Positions 58,177 to 64,000 of a stretch of DNA of 64,000 bases are shown here, piece by piece. The position numbers and the translations under genes are program-made. The stretch spans positions 124,001 through 188,000 of the forward strand of contig NZ_FMAJ01000007.1 of assembly GCF_900094625.1 (NCBI RefSeq), written 5' to 3'. This DNA comes from Rhizobium aethiopicum (GTDB taxonomy: Bacteria > Pseudomonadota > Alphaproteobacteria > Rhizobiales > Rhizobiaceae). Numbering within the stretch: position 1 is the stretch's first letter; each line of letters opens with the position of its first letter. The notes below the pieces were generated by a model. It was not told where the DNA came from, did not search any database, and was given only the letters and a program-made list of their open reading frames with translations.

Positions 58177-58647
58177 TCAGCCGCTGATGACCTGCGCCTC
58201 GATGGCCTTCGGAGCCTCGACCGGCTCTGCGGCAATCGCGATCTTGCGGGGCTTCATGGCCTCGGGAATGTTGCGCAGAAGATCGATGTGCAGCAGGCCG
58301 TTCTTCAGCGAAGCGGCTGACACCTCGACATGGTCGGCAAGCTGGAAGCGGCGCTCGAAGGCGCGCTTGGCAATGCCGCGATAGAGGAATTCGCCGCCTT
58401 CAGCGGTTTCCTCGTTCTTTTCACCCTTCACGGACAGCACATGGGCATGCGCCTCGATCGAGAGTTCGGTTTCGTCGAAACCGGCGACGGCCATGGTGAT
58501 GCGGTAGGTGTTTTCACCGGTGCGCTCGATATTATAGGGCGGATAGGTCTGCGCCTGCTCCGGCTGGGCAAGGCTATCGAGCATGGTGAAGAGCCGGTCG
58601 AAACCGACGGTCGAGCGATAAAGGGGGGAGAAGTCTACGTGACGCAT
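58177..58647 (-). CDS. Small heat-shock protein Hsp20 (IbpA type)
   Basis: A 156-residue alpha-crystallin chaperone that holds unfolding proteins in a refoldable state. The N-terminus DFSPLYRSTVGFDRLF is typical of rhizobial class A Hsp20, the crystallin domain spans about 35-125 with VLSVKGEKNE and FERRFQLADHVEVSAASLKNGLLHIDL, and the tail carries the I-x-I motif (RKIAIAAEP). ATG 58647 has a strong aggagga site, which is itself buried in a ROSE-like hairpin. A longer frame upstream has no similarity. Confidence 0.95.
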   Translation of the reverse strand: MRHVDFSPLYRSTVGFDRLFTMLDSLAQPEQAQTYPPYNIERTGENTYRITMAVAGFDETELSIEAHAHVLSVKGEKNEETAEGGEFLYRGIAKRAFERRFQLADHVEVSAASLKNGLLHIDLLRNIPEAMKPRKIAIAAEPVEAPKAIEAQVISG

Positions 58648-58650
58648 GAT

Positions 58651-58669
58651 GTCCTCCTGTGGAAGCGAC
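58651..58669 (-). promoter_or_regulatory. ROSE-like RNA thermometer hairpin in the hsp20 leader
   Basis: The leader RNA folds as GUC-G-CUUC-CACA-GGAG-GAC. GUC pairs with GAC, a lone G is bulged, CUUC pairs with GGAG (one U-G), and the loop is CACA. The Shine-Dalgarno sequence AGGAGGA is thus paired, and the UCGCU string fits the conserved U-Y-G-C-U element of ROSE thermometers with its key bulged G. At high temperature the stem should melt and free the ribosome site. More upstream GC-rich inverted segments fit a multi-hairpin ROSE leader. Confidence 0.72.
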
Positions 58670-59037
58670 GTGTTGCGATAAAATGTCCCTGAAACCCCAT
58701 CTGTGGCAGCCTCGGGACGGTTGCGCGGGCCCTGTCCGGCACCCGCAGGATGGAGATGGTGATGGGATTTACTGAGTTCAAGACCTTTCCGGAATCGCCT
58801 CGATCGGCCGTGAACCTGGCATGAACGGCCGGTTCGGAACGCGTTCAGGCGCACTCGCGTAGGAATCGCAGCGTCGGGTAAATCTGGTCCCGATGGCTGA
58901 AGTGCATCGTCCCTTCTTCTTCGGCCTCAACTTCGGCCGGCTGCGAGCACCCTCATGCTCCTGCCGGCCCTTTTCCCGCAACCAGTCTTGGATGCGCCGC
59001 TGCTTTCCAAGCCGCATGCCATGCGCTATCCCTAACC

Positions 59038-59081
59038 CATCGTGCTTCCGATAATCGGAATCGATTTTCGGAAGCACGATG
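59038..59081. repeat. 44-base palindrome of rhizobial intergenic type
   Basis: CATCGTGCTTCCGA (59038-59051) is matched inverted by TCGGAAGCACGATG (59068-59081), giving a perfect 14-bp stem with a small inner hairpin TCG-GAAT-CGA. It lies in a 532-base gap between hsp20 and the hydrolase gene. The rest of 58670-59179 has no supported gene. Confidence 0.75.
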
Positions 59082-59179
59082 CGTAGATTCAGGGGGAGTT
59101 AGAGCGTCCTTCGTGCGTCCGAAAGGCCGCGCGGCGCTCTCATAGGCGAAGCAGTCAGCAGCGGCGCATTGGCAAGGTC

Positions 59180-60154
59180 ATGGATCAGGTTCTCTATTCG
59201 ACGCCCGACAACCCCGCTCCGGAGAACCGCACGGAGGGTTTTTTCGAGACCCATGACGGCCAGCAGCTGCGTTACGCCGTTTTTCGCTCCGGTGGCCAGG
59301 TCGCCAAGGGCACGGTCGTCATCATCCATGGTCGCAACGAATATATCGAAAAATACTTCGAGACGATTCGCGACCTGACGGCCAGGGGTCTGTGGGTCGC
59401 GACCTTCGATCTGCGCGGCCAGGGCGGCTCGTCGCGCCTCCTGAAGCGTCGCAACCACGGCCATATCCGCCGCTTTTCCGATTACGAACGCGATCTCGAC
59501 ACCTTCCTCGAGAAGATAGTATTGCCGGATACCCGACTGCCCTTCTACCTGCTCGGCCATTCCACAGGCGGGCTGATTGCGCTGGCAGCCGCCCCCTATC
59601 TCACCACCCGTATCGATCGAATGGTGCTGTCGGCCCCCTTTATCGGCCTGACCGGCCAGTCGGCCTCGCCGCGCGTCATCCGCACCATTGCCGGGACGCT
59701 GACGGCCACCGGCCTCGGCTTCATGCCGCTGACCTCGAAACTGAAGGAGCCGGACTTCCGCGACAACCCGCTGACCTCGGACGAAACCCGCTTCGAGCGC
59801 AATGTTGCGACGATGAGTGCCCACCCGGAACTGACGCTCGGGCCGCCGACGGCTCGCTGGCTGAGCGAAGCCTTCCGAACCATCGATCGGGTCACCTCAC
59901 CCAACCATCTCTTTTCGATCACCATCCCGACCATCATCATCGCCCCGACGCGCGACGGCGTCGTGCCCTATACGGCACAGGAGCGGCTCTCGCGTTATTT
60001 CCGCGCCGGCCAGCTGGTGCCGATCAACGGCGCCCGCCACGAAATCTTCCAGGAACGGGATATCTACCGCGCCGCAGCACTCGCCGCCTTCCACGCCTTC
60101 ATCCCCGGCAGCGATGCCGAGGAGAACCAGGACGTCGCCGCTCTCGGCACGTGA
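59180..60154 (+). CDS. Alpha/beta hydrolase (monoacylglycerol lipase / lysophospholipase-like)
   Basis: A 324-residue cytoplasmic hydrolase of the lysophospholipase L2 type. IIHGRNEYIEKY is the oxyanion segment, LLGHSTGGLIAL the nucleophile elbow, and Asp (APTRDGVVPY) and His (NGARHEIFQE) complete the triad. No signal peptide is visible. It converges on hisN (26-base gap). The true substrate, lysophospholipid or monoacylglycerol, is not shown. Confidence 0.9.
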   Translation: MDQVLYSTPDNPAPENRTEGFFETHDGQQLRYAVFRSGGQVAKGTVVIIHGRNEYIEKYFETIRDLTARGLWVATFDLRGQGGSSRLLKRRNHGHIRRFSDYERDLDTFLEKIVLPDTRLPFYLLGHSTGGLIALAAAPYLTTRIDRMVLSAPFIGLTGQSASPRVIRTIAGTLTATGLGFMPLTSKLKEPDFRDNPLTSDETRFERNVATMSAHPELTLGPPTARWLSEAFRTIDRVTSPNHLFSITIPTIIIAPTRDGVVPYTAQERLSRYFRAGQLVPINGARHEIFQERDIYRAAALAAFHAFIPGSDAEENQDVAALGT

Positions 60155-60180
60155 AGATTTGCGTTGCAGATGTTTGGGTT

Positions 60181-60954
60181 TCAGCGCTGCAGGATGGCGA
60201 TCGCCTGCTCGTAGACCGCGCGGCTGCCAGCGGCGATGATCGAACCGCCATTTTCCGGCCGTCCGCCATCCCAAGTGCTGATGACGCCGCCCGCCGCCTC
60301 GATGACGGGAATGATGCCGCCGACATCATAAGGCTTCAGACCGTTTTCGACGACCAGATCGATATGGCCGGCCGCAAGCAGCGCATAGGCATAGCAGTCG
60401 CATCCATAGCGGAAGAGCCGCACTTGGCGCTCGATCTCCCGGTACTTCTCCATCTCCTCGCCGGCGAAGAGATGCGGCGAGGTTGTGAACAGGATGGCGT
60501 TCGAAAGTGCCTCGCACTGGCGCGTCACCAGCCGCCGCTCGCCTTCCGGGCCGGTATAGATCGAACCGTTCTGGTCGGCGAAATAACGTTCGCCGGTAAA
60601 CGGCTGTTCGATCATGCCCATGATCGCCCGGCCCTTTTTCTGCAGGCCGATCAACGTGCCCCATACCGGCAGGCCCGAAATAAAAGCGCGCGTGCCGTCG
60701 ATCGGATCGATCACCCAGACATAGTCGCGGTCAAGCCCGACATCGCCGTGTTCTTCGCCGAGAATGCCATGATCGGGAAAACTCTCCTCGATCAGCGCCC
60801 GGACGGCGAGTTCGGCCGCCCGATCGCCCTCCGTCACCGGATCGAAACCGGAGGAAAGCTTGTTCGTGACATCGAGGCCGGAGCGGAAACGCGGCAGCGT
60901 CTCGGCCTTGGCGGCCTCTGCCAGGCGATTGAAGAACGAGCGGTCAGGAAGCAT
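60181..60954 (-). CDS. hisN: Histidinol-phosphatase, inositol monophosphatase type
   Basis: Removes phosphate from histidinol phosphate in histidine synthesis. The 257-residue protein has the two-metal motif GEEHGD, then WVIDPIDGTRAFISG and the C-terminal KPYDVGGIIPVIEAAGG. This combination is the HisN group of the IMPase family; an inositol- or PAP-phosphatase role cannot be ruled out from motifs alone. ATG 60954 is the family start; longer upstream sequence is Cys-rich and spurious. Confidence 0.9.
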   Translation of the reverse strand: MLPDRSFFNRLAEAAKAETLPRFRSGLDVTNKLSSGFDPVTEGDRAAELAVRALIEESFPDHGILGEEHGDVGLDRDYVWVIDPIDGTRAFISGLPVWGTLIGLQKKGRAIMGMIEQPFTGERYFADQNGSIYTGPEGERRLVTRQCEALSNAILFTTSPHLFAGEEMEKYREIERQVRLFRYGCDCYAYALLAAGHIDLVVENGLKPYDVGGIIPVIEAAGGVISTWDGGRPENGGSIIAAGSRAVYEQAIAILQR

Positions 60955-61071
60955 GATGGCACCGTTTGGCTGGCGGGAGTGGCGCTTTTCATAGCGAAAA
61001 GCAACGGGAATGCAAACGCAGCAGGCACTTTCGGTCGAATTGCTCAAAGATATCGCATCGCAATATATTGC

Positions 61072-61100
61072 TTGACATTTGTGCAATGCAATAGTAGCGT
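61072..61100 (+). promoter_or_regulatory. Sigma-70-like promoter of the small RNA
   Basis: TTGACA (61072-61077) is a perfect -35 box. A weak -10 lies around 61090-61100 (AATAGT/TAGCGT), with 14-17 base spacing. The next hairpin begins at 61107, so transcription probably starts near 61105. Confidence 0.55.
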
Positions 61101-61104
61101 CTTC

Positions 61105-61187
61105 AGTACAGTCTTTTGACTGTAAATACCCTCCTTGGGTGTTTCCTCCCTAGACTTAGCCGCGCTCACAAGCGCGGTTCTTTTTTG
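61105..61187 (+). ncRNA. Probable trans-acting small RNA of AbcR (alpha-r15) type
   Basis: An RNA of about 85 bases with three hairpins and no open frame. First TACAGTC-TTTT-GACTGTA (61107-61124), a perfect 7-bp stem. Second ACCC-TCCTT-GGGT (61128-61140), which exposes a CU-rich loop. Then unpaired GTTTCCTCCCTAGACTTAG carries a second CU-rich anti-Shine-Dalgarno motif, and last CCGCGCT-CACA-AGCGCGG followed by TTCTTTTTT is an intrinsic terminator (61160-61186). Two CU-rich sites plus this terminator match the AbcR family, which represses ABC transporter mRNAs in rhizobia. Family naming is from memory of its layout. Confidence 0.7.
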
Positions 61188-61232
61188 GTCTGCCAAGAGG
61201 GCATGTTCCAAAACCGCTGAAATCGACAAGAA

Positions 61233-62114
61233 TTATTCGGCGGCCAGCGCCCGGTCACCGGCGAATTTCTCGACGTATTCCGCCATCTGCCGCACGAAGC
61301 CCGCCACGGCGTCGGCCACCGCCGCAAAGTCCTCGCGCTTCTCCAGCGTCACTTCGTCGACATAAATCGCCCGGTTCACCTCGATCTGCAGCGCATGCAG
61401 TCCGCGCGAGGGACGGCCGTAGTGTTCGGTGATGAAGCCGCCGGCATAAGGCTTGTTGCGGATCGCCGCAAAGCCCATTTCCTCGAGGATGGCGATGGCG
61501 GCGCGTGAGAGTTCGGCCGAAGCGCTGGTGCCGTAGCGATCGCCGATGATGAAATCAGGCCGCCCGGTGCAACCGGCCACCCGCACATTGCCCGGCATCG
61601 AGTGGCAATCGATCAGCACGCCGAAGCCGAACTGCACATGGGTGCGGGCGATCAGCCGGCGCAGCGTCGCATGGTAGGGCTTATAGACGGATTCGACCCG
61701 ATCGAGCCCCTCCTGCACCGGCAGCCGCCGCGCATAGATCTCCATGTTCTCGGCAACGATGCGCGGAATGGTTCCGAGTCCGCCGGCGACTCTGAGCGAA
61801 TTGACATTGGCATAGGGCGGCAGCAGCCCGTCGAACATTCTGGGATCGAGTTCGTACGGCTCACGGTTGACGTCGAGAAAGGCCCGCGGAAAATTGGCGG
61901 CGAGCAGTGGCGCGCCGAGTTCGACGGCCGAGCCGAACAGCTCGTCGACGTAGTGATCCTCGGAACGGCGGATGGCAATGCCTTCCAGCCTCGACTGGGC
62001 GATGAATTCCGGTGGATAAATGCGGCCGCTATGGGGGGAGTTGTAGACGAAGGGAATGGTCTGCGACGCGGGCTCATGGACCTCAAAAAGCTCGTATTCG
62101 CGGATTTCCGGCAC
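61233..62114 (-). CDS. N-formylglutamate amidohydrolase
   Basis: A 293-residue zinc hydrolase of the HutG-type FGase family. Motifs include NSPHSGRIYP, DHYVDEL, FLDVNREPYELDP, LIDCHSMPG and the metal/substrate segment HALQIEVNR. It is the second family member in the window; this one keeps the standard motifs. No hut genes are adjacent, so histidine catabolism is only one possible role. The small RNA lies 46 bases past its stop on the opposite strand. Confidence 0.9.
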   Translation of the reverse strand: MPEIREYELFEVHEPASQTIPFVYNSPHSGRIYPPEFIAQSRLEGIAIRRSEDHYVDELFGSAVELGAPLLAANFPRAFLDVNREPYELDPRMFDGLLPPYANVNSLRVAGGLGTIPRIVAENMEIYARRLPVQEGLDRVESVYKPYHATLRRLIARTHVQFGFGVLIDCHSMPGNVRVAGCTGRPDFIIGDRYGTSASAELSRAAIAILEEMGFAAIRNKPYAGGFITEHYGRPSRGLHALQIEVNRAIYVDEVTLEKREDFAAVADAVAGFVRQMAEYVEKFAGDRALAAE

Positions 62115-62225
62115 TTTCGGCCCTCTTTACCATGTCATGAACTGGCTGCTTCGGCCATGTTGCCAGTTGCCCGCCCTCAAGTCCATACTATGTAGGAGGG
62201 GTGGCGGTCGCAGACAGGCAGTTCA

Positions 62226-62258
62226 CCGGTTGTTTACCGGCCGAAGACTAGTGTAAAC
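62226..62258. promoter_or_regulatory. Inverted repeats upstream of cpdR
   Basis: CCGGT-TGTTT-ACCGG (62226-62240) overlaps GTTTAC (62232-62237), which is repeated inverted as GTAAAC (62253-62258) with a 15-base spacer. They lie 45-77 bases before the cpdR start and may be regulator binding sites. No factor can be named. Confidence 0.4.
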
Positions 62259-62302
62259 GGCGGGCAGCCCACCCAAAACCTATTGATCAGCGGTCTGGAT
62301 TG

Positions 62303-62665
62303 ATGACTCAGAAGATACTTCTCGCCGAAGACGACAACGACATGCGCCGCTTCCTGGTGAAAGCGCTGGAAAAGGCCGGTTATAAGGTCCTTTCCTATGA
62401 CAATGGCGCCAGCGCCTATGACCGGTTGCGCGAGGAGCCGTTTTCCCTGCTCTTGACCGATATCGTCATGCCCGAAATGGACGGCATCGAGCTGGCGCGC
62501 CGCGCCACCGAACTCGATCCCGACTTGAAGGTGATGTTCATCACCGGTTTTGCCGCCGTGGCGCTGAACCCCGATTCGAAGGCTCCGAAGGATGCGAAGG
62601 TCCTTTCCAAGCCTTTCCACCTGCGCGACCTCGTCGACGAGGTCAACAAAATGCTTGCTGCGTAA
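62303..62665 (+). CDS. cpdR: Response regulator CpdR
   Basis: A single receiver domain of 120 residues (ILLAEDDNDMRRFL, phospho-Asp in LLTDIVMPEMDG, Thr in FITGFAAVAL and Lys in LSKPFHLRDLVDEV). In alphaproteobacteria CpdR, when unphosphorylated, helps ClpXP degrade CtrA and other cell-cycle factors; the CckA-ChpT relay controls it. The start is ATG 62303; a TTG one codon earlier is not needed. The tRNA-Val gene follows 84 bases later. Confidence 0.93.
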   Translation: MTQKILLAEDDNDMRRFLVKALEKAGYKVLSYDNGASAYDRLREEPFSLLLTDIVMPEMDGIELARRATELDPDLKVMFITGFAAVALNPDSKAPKDAKVLSKPFHLRDLVDEVNKMLAA

Positions 62666-62749
62666 GGCTTGCCGGGCGGCGCGTCACAAAACTGAAAAAA
62701 GCCTATTGACGGCTCCGAAGGTTTTGTGATCTATGCGCCGCCATCGGAT

Positions 62750-62824
<75 letters not shown>

Positions 62825-62996
62825 TCCGATCTCCCTGACATCATTGACAGATCTCCGGCTCGGGGATTGCATTTACCAAGACCGGCGTACGCCCGAATTC
62901 GGACTTCAGCGCGAGGGGGTTTGCGTGATTAGCTCCGACCAGATCGGGCGGATATCATCGGCTGTGGAGATCATCCACGCAGGAAGCAGGGGGCGT

Positions 62997-63191
62997 ATGA
63001 CGCAAAGGACCCGGACACGTAAAGCGATATCCATAATTCTGGGCCTCGCTCTGGCTGGGGTTGGCCTCTTCGGTTTCGGTTACATGCAATTTCATGTCGT
63101 TGAACCGATCAGCATCAAGTTATGGCTGATTCCAATCACGGTATTCGCGGCTGGGGTAGCGATCCTCTGGGACGATTTCAAAAGTCCGTAA
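62997..63191 (+). CDS. Small two-helix membrane protein
   Basis: A 64-residue protein with a basic N-terminus (MTQRTRTRK) and two hydrophobic helices (IILGLALAGVGLFGFGYM and LWLIPITVFAAGVAIL), ending in WDDFKSP. I do not recognise it. ATG 62997 has an aggaagcaggggg site just upstream; a longer frame from 62844 would lack such a site. Either start gives the same membrane part. Inner-membrane location is likely; role unknown. Confidence 0.6.
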   Translation: MTQRTRTRKAISIILGLALAGVGLFGFGYMQFHVVEPISIKLWLIPITVFAAGVAILWDDFKSP

Positions 63192-63230
63192 AGCACGTCG
63201 CATAAAACCCCATCCCTATGATGTGCTTTA
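63189..63230. repeat. Palindromic repeat at the stop of the small membrane protein
   Basis: TAAAGCAC (63189-63196) is repeated inverted as GTGCTTTA (63223-63230) with partly paired sequence between. It overlaps the TAA stop. It resembles other rhizobial intergenic palindromes and may act as an RNA 3' end. Confidence 0.55.
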
Positions 63231-63677
63231 GCAAGTGAGGCGATTTCTGTCACCGTTTGAGGGCGTCGCAATCATTCCGTCCCTTGCTCCGATTGATTGG
63301 CATGTCCAGGCAATCCGGTCGCCTGGCCCTGCGCCGACGCGCGCAGATTGCGGTTATGGCGCGCGCTCATATGAGGACGCGCTCATTCGAGCATCAATTG
63401 CATACCATTGCTGAGTGCTCGGAATTCAAAAGTATGATTTTTGTGACAAACAGATGACGAGTTTGTGTCAAAACGCGTGTGATTTCAGCAACATAGCGAT
63501 CCAGTGTGTTGTCATGATCGACAATCACGTTGCGGTGCAACATCCCTTATGTAACTTCCGCGGCGAAGCAGACACCGAGCCAAAAAGGTGCCGCTTCGAT
63601 CACCCGGGGTGAAGACACGTAGGGACTGCCGATGGCAACGGTCTTCATCCTTCTGCATTTGAACTGGAGGTTATTCC
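63231..63677. other. 447-base region upstream of the porin gene
   Basis: No supported gene. Near its 3' end TGAAGAC (63610-63616) and GTCTTCA (63641-63647) can pair in the presumed leader RNA, and a clear gaactggaggtta ribosome site precedes the ATG. The porin promoter should lie here. Short open frames lack ribosome sites. Confidence 0.55.
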
Positions 63678-64000
63678 ATGAACATCAAGAGCCTTCTTCT
63701 CGGCTCCGCTGCTGCTCTCGTAGCAGTTTCCGGCGCTCAGGCTGCTGACGCTATCGTCGCTGCCGAGCCGGAACCGGTTGAATATGTCCGCGTCTGCGAC
63801 GCTTACGGCACCGGCTACTTCTACATCCCCGGCACCGAAACCTGCCTGAAGATCAACGGTTACATCCGTTTCCAGGTTGACGTTGCTCCGAACGCCAGCT
63901 CGATCGGCGCCGGCGGCGGCGGTTCTGTCGCCAACGACTCGGACTGGGATGCTCGTACTCGCGGTCAGGTTCAGTTCACCGCCAAGAGCGACACCGAATA
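63678..64000 (+). CDS. Outer-membrane porin (RopA/Omp2b type), 5' part
   Basis: The first 107 codons of a porin that runs off the window. A signal peptide ([23 protein letters not shown]) is followed by [34 protein letters not shown], typical of rhizobial RopA and Brucella Omp2b porins in its first 60 residues (positions described, not quoted in full by function). Codons are strongly biased (GGC, CTT, GTT), as in highly expressed proteins. It forms an outer-membrane diffusion channel. Confidence 0.9.
   Translation, partial: MNIKSLLLGSAAALVAVSGAQAADAIVAAEPEPVEYVRVCDAYGTGYFYIPGTETCLKINGYIRFQVDVAPNASSIGAGGGGSVANDSDWDARTRGQVQFTAKSDTE

Overview
The window looks like a chromosomal segment of a Rhizobium of the R. 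etli / R. leguminosarum type. The indications are high GC, a short Omp10-type lipoprotein, a RopA-type porin, homospermidine synthase, the order gltB-gltD beside UTP-glucose pyrophosphorylase, several alphaproteobacterial small proteins of unknown function (DUF1036, DUF1244, DUF2312/GapR, DUF465) and rhizobial palindromic intergenic repeats. No insertion sequence, prophage or CRISPR array was seen. Most of the window is core housekeeping DNA.

Layout. 0-5.5 kb: part of a chemotaxis cluster on the minus strand (STAS protein, cheY, cheA, cheW, then the start of a membrane chemoreceptor). The first four genes are chained by 4-bp ATGA overlaps. Divergent from it is a soluble chemoreceptor-like protein with a degenerate signalling tip and a CheZ-like D-x-T-x-Q motif. 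5.5-9.3 kb: Sel1-repeat protein, ThiE-like protein, TauE-type permease, small ArsR regulator and two divergent YdcH/DUF465 proteins. 9.3-11.9 kb: purE-purK, rpmJ and a TPR protein. 12-21.6 kb: small metabolic genes and their regulators (hydrolase, gamma-glutamyltransferase, PLP lyase, SDR, GlxA-type regulator, PhyH oxygenase, then a LysR / tautomerase / DUF4865 / LysE group). 21.7-31 kb: pyruvate kinase, DUF1036, formylglutamate hydrolase-like protein, DUF1244, GapR, DUF882 peptidase, an orphan sigma-54 response regulator and oligoendopeptidase F. 31-35 kb: pabB-pabC-yciI and homospermidine synthase. 35-47 kb: an envelope block (Omp10, 5'-nucleotidase with LysM, hemH, SPFH/NfeD pair, KpsF, beta-barrel, GalU/ExoN, MltB, an SGNH-fold protein whose catalytic residues are missing). 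48-54.4 kb: gltD and gltB. 55-62 kb: threonine aldolase, LysR with an SBF-like transporter, Hsp20 with a ROSE-like RNA thermometer, lysophospholipase, hisN, a probable AbcR-type small RNA and a formylglutamate amidohydrolase. 62.3-64 kb: cpdR, tRNA-Val(GAC), a tiny membrane protein and the 5' end of a porin gene.

How the genes work together: purE/purK, pabB/pabC, gltB/gltD, hisN and pyk are central biosynthesis. KpsF, GalU, MltB, the beta-barrel protein, the LysM nucleotidase and the porin serve the cell envelope. CpdR and GapR belong to the alphaproteobacterial cell cycle and nucleoid system. The points most worth a second look are the chemoreceptor-like protein at 3.7-5.5 kb, the small RNA at 61.1 kb, the Hsp20 RNA thermometer, the SGNH pseudoenzyme and the unexplained palindromes.
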